Positions 37,578 through 47,057 of a DNA stretch of 64,000 nucleotides are shown in pieces. How positions within the stretch are numbered: position 1 is the stretch's first letter; the number at the start of each line of letters is the position of its first letter. A model generated the notes under the pieces. The model saw only the letters and a list, made by a program, of their open reading frames with translations. It made no database searches and had not been told where the DNA came from. A program made the translations under genes and the position numbers. Source of the stretch: Hyphomonadaceae bacterium (GTDB taxonomy: Bacteria > Pseudomonadota > Alphaproteobacteria > Caulobacterales > Hyphomonadaceae); NCBI GenBank assembly GCA_030697555.1, contig JAUYPV010000005.1, positions 34,034-98,033 on the forward strand, in the 5' to 3' direction.

Positions 37578-38612
37578 ATGGCCTGGTATGGTCGTAGACG
37601 ATCGGGAGAGCCGCGCGTGGGCGCGCGGGCCATCGTCGTCGGCCTCGGCCTGTCGATGGTCGGCGTCCTTGCTATCCAGACATCTTCGACTGTACGTGGC
37701 GGCATCGACATTTCGCGCCGCTCCATGGATGGCGCGGAGGCAAATCTCGCCAGCTTCTCCTCGGGCATCGGCGCCTGGTCGTTCGGCTTCGGCCGCACCA
37801 AGGAAGACGCCGCCCGCATCGCCGAACTGGAGGCGAAAGTCCGCGATCTCTACCGCTGGGAAGACCTCGCGAACACCATGACGCTGCGCATGCAGCGCTA
37901 CGAACAGCTTCTCGGCCTTGTCGGCGAAACGCAGGGCGACTCCGTCATGGCGCGCGTCGTCGCCGAGGAAAACGGCCCCTTCGCCGCCACCCGCATCGCC
38001 AATGCCGGCGCCGCCAATCGGGTCCGCGAAGGCTATGCCGCCATCAACGAGAACGGACTGATCGGCCGTGTCGTCCGCGTTGGCGAATACACATCACGTA
38101 TCCTGCTCGTCACCGACTTTTCCAGCCGCATTCCCGTCATGGGCTCGCAGTCGGGCGACCGCGCCCTGCTGGTGGGTGACAGCGTCTCTGGCGCAAGGCT
38201 CATGGAGCCGGAAACGCCCGACAAGATCATCGAAGGCGAGATGTGGGTCACGTCGGGAGACGACGGCCAGATGCCGCTCGGCGTGAAGGTCGGCCGGGCG
38301 CGGAAAGACGACGCCGAATGGCGCGTCGACCTTTCCATGCACGACGGCGCGGTGGACTATGTTCGGCTGGTGCCGCCGCCAGACTTTGCCGCACCCGAGG
38401 CAGCGCCGCGGCTCGGCGATGGACTGCCGCAGAAGAACGACAAGACCTCGCTCATCTCCACGGCCGCAACGATCGCGGGCTCAACACCAGCAGCGCCACC
38501 GCCCGCCGCCGCTCCCGCCCCGACCAACCGGTCCAATGCCCCGGCCCAGCAGCCTGCTTCGCAGCCAGCGCCATCACAGCCCACGCCCGACGGGCAGGGT
38601 GGCGCGCAATGA
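37578..38612 (+). CDS. mreC: Rod-shape protein MreC
   Basis: A 344-residue bitopic scaffold that links MreB filaments to periplasmic PBP2. One N-terminal transmembrane helix (about 17-35) is followed by a coiled coil (AARIAELEAKVRDLYRWEDLA) and the beta-rich MreC core, with ENGLIGRVVRVGEYTSRILLVTD as the family hallmark. The last 70 residues are a Pro/Ala/Gln-rich tail, as in alphaproteobacterial MreC. AAGGAGCGACTT precedes the start. The stop codon overlaps the mreD start (ATGA). Confidence 0.96.
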   Translation: MAWYGRRRSGEPRVGARAIVVGLGLSMVGVLAIQTSSTVRGGIDISRRSMDGAEANLASFSSGIGAWSFGFGRTKEDAARIAELEAKVRDLYRWEDLANTMTLRMQRYEQLLGLVGETQGDSVMARVVAEENGPFAATRIANAGAANRVREGYAAINENGLIGRVVRVGEYTSRILLVTDFSSRIPVMGSQSGDRALLVGDSVSGARLMEPETPDKIIEGEMWVTSGDDGQMPLGVKVGRARKDDAEWRVDLSMHDGAVDYVRLVPPPDFAAPEAAPRLGDGLPQKNDKTSLISTAATIAGSTPAAPPPAAAPAPTNRSNAPAQQPASQPAPSQPTPDGQGGAQ

Positions 38613-39103
38613 CCTGGCCGTGGCGTGTTTGGGTTATCCTCCTGACACTGCTTGCCGGTTTCACCACGGCTTTCGGCACGCAGGCGGGAATGTCGTCGGC
38701 TTGGTGGCCGGTGGCCGGTCTCTGGCTCGCGGCCAGTCTTGCTTCGTTCGGATTGTCGGTCTGGGTTGCCGGCTCGCTGATCCTGCTCGGCGTGTTCATG
38801 GATTTCGTCGGCGAGGCGCCGATCGGGGCCTGGCCGATGGCCCTGCTCAGCGCCTATGGCGTCGCGCTCGTTGCCTGGGACAGGCAGGCGACCAGTGGCG
38901 TTCCCGTCATGGTCGCTGAATTCGTGGCCGTCATCGGCGGGTTGATTGCTGCAGGTGTAGCGCTCAGCCTGGCCGCCGGCATTGCCGGACATCCGGGCTT
39001 CTCCCGGGACGGTTTCATGACAGACTTCCTGCTGACGGCGGCGCTGTATCCGCTGATCCGTTTCGTGACCATTCCCGCCAGCATCCGGGACGCCAGACGA
39101 TGA
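38609..39103 (+). CDS. mreD: Rod-shape protein MreD
   Basis: A 164-residue inner-membrane protein with five or six helices, including ILLTLLAGFTTAFGT and FMDFVGEAPIGAWPMALLSAYG, which fits the family block after helix 4. MreD works with MreC in the elongasome. Sequence conservation in MreD is low, so position carries much of the call: it lies between mreC and mrdA and overlaps both by four bases (ATGA at each end). Confidence 0.9.
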   Translation: MTWPWRVWVILLTLLAGFTTAFGTQAGMSSAWWPVAGLWLAASLASFGLSVWVAGSLILLGVFMDFVGEAPIGAWPMALLSAYGVALVAWDRQATSGVPVMVAEFVAVIGGLIAAGVALSLAAGIAGHPGFSRDGFMTDFLLTAALYPLIRFVTIPASIRDARR

Positions 39104-41088
39104 GTAAGGACTGGAGAAATCAGTTTCCGTCGCGCCGCAACATGTTCCTGCTCGGCGGAGGCATCGCCTTTGTTGGTCTCACCGCGCGCCTTGCCGAGCT
39201 GCAAATCTTCCGCGCGGCCGAGTTCGACTCGAAAGCCACCGAAAACCGCATCCGTCTTGAGCCCTCGCCGGCGCACCGTGGCACAATCTACGACCGCTCC
39301 GGCCGCATCCTCGCCGGCGCCAAGCGCAATTTCTACGTCACCATCCGTCCGGAAATGATCCGTGGCGACCGCACCGTCGCGGACATCGTCGACGAACTGG
39401 CGAAAGTGCTGCCGCTAAGCGACCAGAGGAAACGCTCCATCCTTCAGGAGGCCTCGCAGCGAGCAGCGTTCTCCGACATCCTTGTCGCGGACGACCTCAC
39501 CTGGGAGGAGTTCGCCAAGGTCAACGTGATGGCGCCGGAGCTTGATGGCGTCTCCGCCGAGGTCGGTGAACTGCGTTCCTATCCGCTGCAGGGCGCATTT
39601 TACCACACTATCGGCTACGTCGCGAAAGCCGCCGAGAAGGACACGATGCTGATCATCGAGTCCGAGCTTAAGAAGACCGGCGAAAATCCGGAGTCTCCCG
39701 AAGGCAAGGCGCGCATCGCCACGATCCGGCGCCTGTACAAGCATCCGCAGATGCGTGTCGGCAAGATCGGTCTGGAGTCGTACGGCGAGAGCGAGCTCAA
39801 GGGCGAAGCCGGCAAGCAGCGCATGCTGGTCAACGCCTCAGGCCGCGTGATCGACCGCCTGCCAAGCGAGGATGTCGCCGGCGTCTCAGGCAGCGAAGTC
39901 GTGATGGCGCTCGACGCCGAGCTTCAGAACTTTGCCATCTCGCGCTTCGGCAACGAGGCGGGCAGCGCCGTGGTGATCGATGTCGCCAGCGGTGAAATCG
40001 TCTGCATGATGTCGACGCCGGCGCCGGATCCCAACCTGTTCGTCTCCGGTATTGCTCGCGCGCCTTACAAGGCGCTGCAGGACGACGAGCGCAATCCGCT
40101 CTATCACAAGGCCTATGACGGCGTTTATCCGCCGGGCTCGACATTCAAGATTGTTGTCGCAGCAGCAGCGCTGGAATCCGGCGCGATGAAGCCGGAGGAC
40201 AAGGTCCACTGTTCCGGCCGCGCCTGGTACTACAATCGGTTCTACCACTGCCACAAACCCGAGGGCCATGGCTGGGTGAACCTGCGCAGCGGCATGGCGC
40301 AGTCATGCGACTGCTATTTCTACGCATCCGCCCAGCGCACAGGCATCGAGAAGATCGCCGAGATGGCGAAGAAGTTCGGCCTCGGCCACCGCTACGAACT
40401 CGGCGTCACCGGCGGCAAGGTCGGCTCAGTGCCGAACAACGAGTGGAAACTCGCGAACGTCAAGGAGAAGTGGTACGACGGCGACACGATCAGCGCCGGC
40501 ATCGGCCAGGGCTATGTGACGACGACGCCGGTACAACTAGCTGTGATGTGCGCGCGCATCGCCGGGGGCCATGCGGTCCCCAATCCGAAGCTGGTTGTCA
40601 CAGGCGTGCCGGTGCCGGACCAGACCATCCAGACGCTCGGCGATGTTTCCGAGAAGACGCTCGAACTCGTTCGCGACGGCATGTTCGCGGTCACCCACGG
40701 CGGCACGGCGAGCCGTCAGGCAGATCTCGATCCGAACAAGGAATTGCCGCCGCCCTACACCGGCGCACACATGTCCGGGAAGTCCGGCTCTGCGCAGGTC
40801 CGGGTCATCAAGATGGAGGAGCGCGACTCCAAGGGCGCTGCCATCAAGAACGACAAGCTGGCATGGAAGATGCGCGACCACGCGCTGTTCGTCGCCTACG
40901 CGCCCACCGACAAGCCTCGCTATGCCTGTGCGGTGATCGTCGAGCACGGCGGCTCGGGATCGGGCGTTGCCGCGCCGTTCGCCAAGGACATTCTCGCCCA
41001 CGCACTGAGATATGATCCCGGCGCCAAGAAGGCGTTCGTTCCGCAGAAGCAGGTGCTGGCCGCCGCAGCCAAGTCGGCGCCAACATGA
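39100..41088 (+). CDS. mrdA: Elongation-specific penicillin-binding protein 2 (MrdA)
   Basis: A 662-residue class B transpeptidase that cross-links new peptidoglycan during elongation. An N-terminal helix anchors it (about 14-32). The pedestal domain follows, starting at RLEPSPAHRGTIYDRSGRIL. The active-site Ser is S347 in PGSTFK; the second motif is SCD in AQSCDCYFY; the third is KSG in HMSGKSGSAQV. The start overlaps the mreD stop and the end overlaps the rodA start, both ATGA, so the genes are translationally coupled. Confidence 0.96.
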   Translation: MSKDWRNQFPSRRNMFLLGGGIAFVGLTARLAELQIFRAAEFDSKATENRIRLEPSPAHRGTIYDRSGRILAGAKRNFYVTIRPEMIRGDRTVADIVDELAKVLPLSDQRKRSILQEASQRAAFSDILVADDLTWEEFAKVNVMAPELDGVSAEVGELRSYPLQGAFYHTIGYVAKAAEKDTMLIIESELKKTGENPESPEGKARIATIRRLYKHPQMRVGKIGLESYGESELKGEAGKQRMLVNASGRVIDRLPSEDVAGVSGSEVVMALDAELQNFAISRFGNEAGSAVVIDVASGEIVCMMSTPAPDPNLFVSGIARAPYKALQDDERNPLYHKAYDGVYPPGSTFKIVVAAAALESGAMKPEDKVHCSGRAWYYNRFYHCHKPEGHGWVNLRSGMAQSCDCYFYASAQRTGIEKIAEMAKKFGLGHRYELGVTGGKVGSVPNNEWKLANVKEKWYDGDTISAGIGQGYVTTTPVQLAVMCARIAGGHAVPNPKLVVTGVPVPDQTIQTLGDVSEKTLELVRDGMFAVTHGGTASRQADLDPNKELPPPYTGAHMSGKSGSAQVRVIKMEERDSKGAAIKNDKLAWKMRDHALFVAYAPTDKPRYACAVIVEHGGSGSGVAAPFAKDILAHALRYDPGAKKAFVPQKQVLAAAAKSAPT

Positions 41089-42260
41089 TTGGCCGTAGGG
41101 ACACGGTCCTCCGCAGGGACAGCCTGATCTACAAGCTGACGCAGCTTCACTGGTTCATGCTGCTGACGATCGTCGCGCTTGCGGCGTTCGGCACGCTGGT
41201 CCTGTTCTCAGCCGCTTCCTCCGCGCACAACCTGCAGACAGGCCTGCCGGACATCCACGCGGATCTCGCCTTCAACCATGCAACCCGCTTCGGGCTGATG
41301 CTGATCGTGGCGCTTGTGGTCGCGCTACTGCCGCTCAGGCTCTGGGCGGCGCTTGCCTATCCGGCCTATTTCGTCGGCGTCATCATGCTGATCGGGGTCG
41401 ATGTGGCCGGGGTCGTGGTCAACGGCGCGGAGCGCTGGCTGCAGATCGGGCCGGTCAGGCTCCAGCCATCGGAGCTGATGAAGCTTGCCGTGCCGATCGC
41501 GCTGGCGCGCTACTATCACCAGATGTACGCGGCCGGGCGCAACGCGCTCTGGGTGCACATCTGGGCGTTCATCATTGTCGCAATTCCCGTCGCCCTGATC
41601 CTGCGTCAGCCGGATCTGGGTACGGCGCTCATGGTCATGGGCACGGGCTGCGCTGTGATCTTCTTCGCCGGCATCTCGCTCCGCGTCGTCGTCTCGCTCC
41701 TCGTGCTGGTCGCGGCGATGGTCCCGATTGTCTTTTTCTTTGCGCTACACGACTACCAGCGGGAGCGCATCGAAACGATGTTCAATCCGGAAGCCGACCC
41801 GCAGGGCGCGGGCTACCAGCTTCAGCAGGGCCTCATCGCCATCGGCTCGGGCGGCGCCACCGGCAAGGGCTTCCTGGAAGGCGCGCAGAAAGAGCTCGAC
41901 TACATTCCCGAACAGACCACCGATTTCATCTTCACCATCGTGGCGGAGGAGTTCGGGTTCTTCGGGTCGCTGGCGATTCTCGGGGCATGGGGCATCGCTC
42001 TACTGCAGGGGATGGGCATAGCCGGCGGTTCTCGAAGCGCATTCGGGGGTCTCGCAGCGGCAGGCTTCGTCTCGACCCTGTTCCTCTATGTTTTCATCAA
42101 CATTGGAATGGTGGTCGGCCTGCTTCCCGTGGTTGGAATTCCATTGCCGCTAATCTCGTATGGCGGCACGGTTATTGTCACGGTCATGGTGGGATTCGGT
42201 CTTTTGATGGCTGTACACCTCAACCGCGCGAACGATATGACCCTTCGCGGCCTGTTCTGA
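41085..42260 (+). CDS. rodA: Peptidoglycan glycosyltransferase RodA
   Basis: A 391-residue SEDS-family polymerase that extends glycan strands with PBP2. It has about ten helices. Family landmarks are GAERWLQIGPVRLQPSELMKLA, DQPDLGT-type loop LRQPDLGTALMVMG, the catalytic-region segment YIPEQTTDFIFTIVAEEFG, and the C-terminal GIPLPLISYGGT. It is the last gene of the mre operon, coupled to mrdA by ATGA. The next gene begins 73 bp further on. Confidence 0.96.
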   Translation: MIGRRDTVLRRDSLIYKLTQLHWFMLLTIVALAAFGTLVLFSAASSAHNLQTGLPDIHADLAFNHATRFGLMLIVALVVALLPLRLWAALAYPAYFVGVIMLIGVDVAGVVVNGAERWLQIGPVRLQPSELMKLAVPIALARYYHQMYAAGRNALWVHIWAFIIVAIPVALILRQPDLGTALMVMGTGCAVIFFAGISLRVVVSLLVLVAAMVPIVFFFALHDYQRERIETMFNPEADPQGAGYQLQQGLIAIGSGGATGKGFLEGAQKELDYIPEQTTDFIFTIVAEEFGFFGSLAILGAWGIALLQGMGIAGGSRSAFGGLAAAGFVSTLFLYVFINIGMVVGLLPVVGIPLPLISYGGTVIVTVMVGFGLLMAVHLNRANDMTLRGLF

Positions 42261-42333
42261 TCCGGTGTCCTGCCGGGTGAGGAACCTGGCCGGGACGGAC
42301 GGATAGAGCAGGGCCAAGAGGGGCAAAGACCCA

Positions 42334-43674
42334 ATGACGATTGCGGGACGCGTTGATCGCAAGAGCGAGACCTGGTCTTCGCGCTTCGGCTTCATCATGG
42401 CGGCCGTCGGCTCCTCTGTCGGCCTCGGCAATATCTGGCGCTTCACCTACACCACGGGCGAGAACGGCGGCGGTGCATTCGTCCTCGCCTATGTCGGCTT
42501 CATCATCCTGATCGCATTCCCGCTGCTTGCCGCTGAATATGCCATCGGCCGCCGCTCGGGACATTCCGCCGTCGAAAGCGTGCAGGCGCTTGCGCGCGCC
42601 TCTGGCAAGTCCGAGTTGTGGGGCGTCGTCGCCTGGCTGGGCATGCTCGCCGCCTTCTTCATTCTCACCTTCTATTCAGTGGTCTCCGCCTGGTTCATGG
42701 CCTATGTGCCGATCGCCTTCTCCGGCGATTTCGCGAGCGACGTCGGCTCGACCGCCAGCTCCGCCGAGCGCTTCGAGGCCGTCACCTCCGATCTTCCGCA
42801 GCTCCTGCTCTACCTTGCCATCTTTCTCGGCGCGGCCGTCGCCGTGGTCGGCATAGGCGTCAAGCGCGGGATCGAGCGCGCCTCCACCATCCTCATGCCG
42901 CTCTTTGTGCTGCTGTTCATCGTGCTGCTTGTCTTCGCCGCCGCAGAGGGCGCGTTTGCCGAAGCCGTGGGCTTCCTCACCAATGTCCACGTCGAGGATT
43001 TCTCGTTCGCCATGCTGCTGGATGCGCTGGCGCAGTCCTTCTTCGCCACGGGTGTCGGCGCCGCGGTGATGATCACCTACGGCGCATACCTCAAAGGCGA
43101 CGCCAACGTCCCGCGCTCCGCCGCCATCGTTGCGGGCGCCGATACCGCCGTGGCCCTCGTTGTCGCCCTCACGGTCTTCTCGCTGGTCTTCGCCGTCGGT
43201 AGCGATCCCTCGTCCGGGTTCAGCCTGCTGTTCGTGAACCTGCCTATCGGCCTTGCCGCCATGCCCGCCGGACAGATCGTCGGCGGCGCCTTCTTCCTGC
43301 TGGCGCTGTTCGCGGCGCTGGCCTCGTCCATCTCGCTGCTTGAGGTCGCCGTCTCCTGGCTCGACGAACGCACCGGTGTGACACGCTGGGGCGCCGCCAT
43401 GGGCGTGGGCTTTGCAGCCTTTGTCATCGGCGCCGGCTACATCTTTTCGCGGGAATATATCGGCTTCGTCGACTTTGTGGCCGCCTCCCTCCTGATGCCG
43501 CTCGGCGGCTTTCTCACGGCGGTGTTCGCAGGCTGGGTGATCGAGAAGAAGCTGATGCAGACCGAACTCGGCAACGGCTTCTTCCGCGTCTGGCGGCCCG
43601 TCGTGCGCTGGGTGATCCCCATCGTGATCGGCGTCGTGCTGGTAATGGGCGTCTACGAAAAGCTCGGTGGCTAG
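42334..43674 (+). CDS. Sodium-dependent transporter (NSS/SNF family)
   Basis: A 446-residue LeuT-fold symporter of the neurotransmitter:sodium family. The N-terminus has SRFGFIMAAVGSSVGLGNIWRF (helix 1, containing the Na+/substrate unwound region) and GGGAFVLAYV. It has about eleven helices, the number usual for prokaryotic members that lack helix 12. The amino acid or amine substrate cannot be read from the sequence. Its 3' end overlaps the convergent proline iminopeptidase gene by 4 bp. Confidence 0.93.
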   Translation: MTIAGRVDRKSETWSSRFGFIMAAVGSSVGLGNIWRFTYTTGENGGGAFVLAYVGFIILIAFPLLAAEYAIGRRSGHSAVESVQALARASGKSELWGVVAWLGMLAAFFILTFYSVVSAWFMAYVPIAFSGDFASDVGSTASSAERFEAVTSDLPQLLLYLAIFLGAAVAVVGIGVKRGIERASTILMPLFVLLFIVLLVFAAAEGAFAEAVGFLTNVHVEDFSFAMLLDALAQSFFATGVGAAVMITYGAYLKGDANVPRSAAIVAGADTAVALVVALTVFSLVFAVGSDPSSGFSLLFVNLPIGLAAMPAGQIVGGAFFLLALFAALASSISLLEVAVSWLDERTGVTRWGAAMGVGFAAFVIGAGYIFSREYIGFVDFVAASLLMPLGGFLTAVFAGWVIEKKLMQTELGNGFFRVWRPVVRWVIPIVIGVVLVMGVYEKLGG

Positions 43675-44642
43675 CCAAGTTTCTCGGCCAGCATGTCGCT
43701 GGCCTTCACCAGTTCGCTGATGATGCCCGGCTCCAGCGACGAGTGGCCGGCGTCCGGAACGACGCGCAGTTGCGCCTTGGGCCAGACCTTGTTGAGCGCC
43801 CAGGCCGACGACAGCGGCGTCACCACGTCATAGCGTCCGTGCACGATCACGCCCGGCAGGTCGCCGAACTTGGAGGCGGCGTCGAGCAGCCAGGCGTCCT
43901 TCTCGAAGAAACCCTTGTTGTGGAAGTAGTGGCACTCGATGCGCGCGAAGGCGTCGAGGAAGTCCGCCTCGTCGAAGCGGGGAGGGCGCTGCTTCGGTCC
44001 GAGGATCGACAGCGTCTCGCCTTCCCAGCGCGCCCACGCGGCGGCGGCTTCGGCGCGCGCGACCGCGTTCTTGCCGGTGAGCCGCTTGTGAAACGCCTTC
44101 AGCAGATCGTTTCGTTCGTTCTCCGGGATCGGCGCGACATAGCGATCGAACGCGTCCGGGAAAATGTTGCTCGCGCCTTCCTGGTAGAACCAGCGGATCT
44201 CGCTTTCCTTCAGCAGGAAGACGCCGCGCAGCAGGAGCCCCAGCACCTGTTTGCGGTGCATGGCGGCGTAGGCGAGCGCGAGCGTTGATCCCCACGATCC
44301 ACCGAACACCATCCACTTCTTGACGCCGAGATGGGTCCTTAGCGTCTCAATGTCGCGGACGAGATCCCAGGTCGTGTTCTCGCGAAGTTCCGAGTGCGGG
44401 GTGGAGCGTCCGCATCCCCTCTGGTCGAACAGGATTATGCGATAGCGGCGGGGGTCGAAGAATCGTCTCATCTCGGGACTCGATCCGCCGCCTGGCCCGC
44501 CATGAAGCGCAACCACCGGTAAACCATCGGGATGGCCGCTTTCCTCCCAGTAGATCTCGTGGAGGTCGCTTACAGCGAGCCGGCCGGTACGGCGCGGCTC
44601 CACCGAAGGATAAAGGGTACGGCGGGAGCGATCTTCGTTCAT
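43671..44642 (-). CDS. pip: Proline iminopeptidase
   Basis: A 323-residue alpha/beta-hydrolase that releases N-terminal proline from peptides. The oxyanion segment is HGGPGGGSSPEMRRFFDP, followed by LFDQRGCGRSTPH. The nucleophile Ser is in GGSWGSTLAL. The catalytic Asp is in GRYDVVTPL and the His in PDAGHSSLEPG. It is cytoplasmic, with no signal peptide. Length and motifs fit the monomeric proline iminopeptidase group. Confidence 0.95.
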   Translation of the reverse strand: MNEDRSRRTLYPSVEPRRTGRLAVSDLHEIYWEESGHPDGLPVVALHGGPGGGSSPEMRRFFDPRRYRIILFDQRGCGRSTPHSELRENTTWDLVRDIETLRTHLGVKKWMVFGGSWGSTLALAYAAMHRKQVLGLLLRGVFLLKESEIRWFYQEGASNIFPDAFDRYVAPIPENERNDLLKAFHKRLTGKNAVARAEAAAAWARWEGETLSILGPKQRPPRFDEADFLDAFARIECHYFHNKGFFEKDAWLLDAASKFGDLPGVIVHGRYDVVTPLSSAWALNKVWPKAQLRVVPDAGHSSLEPGIISELVKASDMLAEKLG

Positions 44643-44771
44643 GATTGTTTCATCTACCGGCCATCATCCTTGCGTCAAACCTAATTCAGCCGACGGCTCG
44701 CCTTTTGGATGCAGCGCATCTATAACAGCCTGAGTTGTCACGAACTTTCGGGGTTTGGCTCGGTGCCCGGA

Positions 44772-45380
44772 ATGCGTATCGCCTTCGCCCTTTTTGTCGT
44801 GCTAGCCCCTCTGGGCGGCTGTGCGACGGTTTCGGTCTACGACGCCGCCGCCTCGGGCGAAATCTCCCTCACTGAACAGCAGTCCGACCTGCACAAGGCC
44901 TCCGACGCCTATTGCGAGGAAGCCCGCCAGAAGGGCCTGGCCACCGGCGAAACCAGCCTGGGCACGATCGCCGGCATGCTCACCGGCAAGACCGACGATA
45001 AGAACGCCTACTGGCGGAAGATCGGCGCTGATCGTTCCGCGCCTGCCTCGGTTGTGAGCCGCGTGCGCGCCGACATGAACGACACTTCGAAGGGGCTCCT
45101 CGATCTCGACAGGCTTGCCCGCACGATGATGGGCTCGTCCAAGCCGACCAAATCCGACGTTTCGCAGTTCGAGCGGGCCCTGATTCATGCCCGTCAGGCG
45201 CGGGATTCGTTCGCTGACGCCCTTACCCATGTGAATGCGCGCTCGACCCGCGAATATCAGATCGCCCTCGAACTGACGGCGCTCGATGCGGCCCTAGCGA
45301 AGGCGCGGGCAACCGCCGACGAGCTTGCCGCCGCCCGCGCGACCGAAGAAATCGCCCGCGGACCCGGCGCCGCCGGCTAG
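44772..45380 (+). CDS. Predicted lipoprotein, helical
   Basis: A 202-residue protein with a signal ending in the lipobox LGGC (MRIAFALFVVLAPLGGC). The mature part is mostly alpha-helical: QQSDLHKASDAYCEEARQKGL, then RVRADMNDTSKGLLDLDRLA, then a long Ala-rich helix near the C-terminus. No known domain is recognised. ATG 44772 gives a proper lipoprotein signal; an upstream frame to 44709 does not. Its stop overlaps the convergent DUF423 gene by 4 bp. Confidence 0.75.
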   Translation: MRIAFALFVVLAPLGGCATVSVYDAAASGEISLTEQQSDLHKASDAYCEEARQKGLATGETSLGTIAGMLTGKTDDKNAYWRKIGADRSAPASVVSRVRADMNDTSKGLLDLDRLARTMMGSSKPTKSDVSQFERALIHARQARDSFADALTHVNARSTREYQIALELTALDAALAKARATADELAAARATEEIARGPGAAG

Positions 45381-45763
45381 GGCTTTTCGCCGACGCGGCC
45401 GCCCAGAAGCGCCGCCAGTCCCAGCAGGCCCCATCCCGCCATGAACGCGATGCCGCCGATCGGCACGAGCATCGTCAGCCCGTCCAACGGAGAGACGCCA
45501 TCGCTGGAGGTCATCGCCTTGGCGATCTGGATGCCCGAGAACAGCAACACGCCGACGATGAAAGCCCATCCCGCGCCGAGGGACACTTGGCCACGCGTCG
45601 GCAACAGCGCGGCGGCGAGCGCCGCAAGCGTGTGCACGAATCCGTAGAGCAGGGCCCCATCCCACCGGTCGCGCGCCTCGATGGGAACCATGTGCGCCCC
45701 GATTGCCCCGGCAGCCACTAGCACCAGCCCGCAAATGGCGGCTGCAACGGTTAAGGCTCGCAT
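45377..45763 (-). CDS. DUF423 (YgdD-like) small membrane protein
   Basis: A 128-residue protein with four helices typical of DUF423: AAICGLVLVAAGAIGAHMV with the conserved GAxGAH motif, the segment YGFVHTLAAL, then FSGIQIAKAM and GLTMLVPIGGIAFMAGW. The family is widely conserved, of unknown function. Length and topology are standard. Confidence 0.88.
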   Translation of the reverse strand: MRALTVAAAICGLVLVAAGAIGAHMVPIEARDRWDGALLYGFVHTLAALAAALLPTRGQVSLGAGWAFIVGVLLFSGIQIAKAMTSSDGVSPLDGLTMLVPIGGIAFMAGWGLLGLAALLGGRVGEKP

Positions 45764-45926
45764 GCGTTTCTCCCGGCCAACGGCGCCCTTCTAGCAAGGT
45801 GAATGTAGGAAAAGCGAGGTCAGGCAGGGATTTCGCGCAAAAGCAGGCGTGCAACCCTCGCGCGAAATCCATCGCTCCATAGTCGCGTTTGGTATTTGCT
45901 ATACGTTTGTACTGTAAAACTTGAAG

Positions 45927-47057
45927 ATGACGCCCAATTCAACACGCTTTCAGGTGGAGACCGCCGACGACGGAAGACAAGTTCTTTCCGTTGCGGGCGA
46001 ATGGACCATCTGGACCGTGAACCGCGTCGAAGAACAGCTTCGCAACACCAAGATCCGCTACGACGCTATACTTGACGTCAGCGAACTTGGCCGAATCGAT
46101 ACCTCCGGCGCCTACCTGATCGACCGGGCTCTCGGCGCCCTCGAAGGCATCGACGACCCCATCAAGATCCGCGGTGATCACCCACAGATCGACCGCCTGC
46201 TCGGCAAGGTGCGCAAGGCCAGCCCCGCCGCCCCGCCGGACCCCATTCGCCCACCAGGCCTGATCGCGCTGCTCGATCGCGCCGGCCACGGCGCCGTCGA
46301 AGCCTGGCGCGAACTTCTCGGCACACTCTCTTTCGTCGGCGAGACGACGGCGACGATGGGTCGTTTGATCCGCAATCCTCGCCGCATCCGCTGGACGTCG
46401 GTTGTCGCGGTGATGGAAGAGGCGGGCCTCGACGCATTGCCGATCGTCTCGTTCCTCGCCTTCTTCATCGGCCTGGTCATCGCCTTCATCGGCGCGAACC
46501 TGCTGGCGATGTTCAACGCCTCGGTCTTCACCGTCGAACTTGTCGGCATCGGCATGCTGCGCGAGTTCGGGCCGATCCTCACCGCCATCCTGCTCGCCGG
46601 CCGTACCGACAGCGCCTTCACCGCCCAGATCGGCGCCATGAAGATGCGTCAGGAGATCGACGCCATGCGCACCATAGGGCTCGATCCGATGGAGGCGCTC
46701 GTCGCGCCGCGCCTGATCGCCTTGCTCATCATGACGCCGCTGCTCTCTTTCGCGGCCACCATCGCCGGCATCGCCGGCGGCCTCGTCGCTGCGTGGAGCG
46801 CCATGGGCATTTCGCCGGTCATGTTCCTCGAGCGCTTCCAGGACGTGGTCCCCGAACAGCATTTCTGGGTCGGCATTGTGAAGACGCCGGTCTTCGCGCT
46901 GGTCATCGCCATGGTCGGCTGCCGGCAGGGCATGCTGGTCGAGGGCGATGTCGTGTCCCTCGGCCGCCGCACCACCTCGTCCGTCGTCCAGTCGATCTTC
47001 CTCGTCATCGCGCTCGATGCGATGTTCGCCATCATCTACTACCAGTTGAACGTATGA
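45927..47057 (+). CDS. mlaE: MlaE-type ABC permease with N-terminal STAS domain
   Basis: A 376-residue permease for phospholipid transport between the membranes. Residues 1-95 form a STAS domain (WTIWTVNRVEEQLRN; DVSELGRIDTSGAYLID), the role played by separate MlaB in E. coli, so permease and STAS subunit are fused. The permease domain starts near 125 and shows FVGETTATMGRL, GLVIAFIGANLLAMF, and EFGPILTAILLAGRTDSAFTAQIGAMKM, the hallmark of MlaE. ATG 45927 is used; TTG 45921 is an alternative. It heads the mla operon and its stop overlaps the mlaF start. Confidence 0.93.
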   Translation: MTPNSTRFQVETADDGRQVLSVAGEWTIWTVNRVEEQLRNTKIRYDAILDVSELGRIDTSGAYLIDRALGALEGIDDPIKIRGDHPQIDRLLGKVRKASPAAPPDPIRPPGLIALLDRAGHGAVEAWRELLGTLSFVGETTATMGRLIRNPRRIRWTSVVAVMEEAGLDALPIVSFLAFFIGLVIAFIGANLLAMFNASVFTVELVGIGMLREFGPILTAILLAGRTDSAFTAQIGAMKMRQEIDAMRTIGLDPMEALVAPRLIALLIMTPLLSFAATIAGIAGGLVAAWSAMGISPVMFLERFQDVVPEQHFWVGIVKTPVFALVIAMVGCRQGMLVEGDVVSLGRRTTSSVVQSIFLVIALDAMFAIIYYQLNV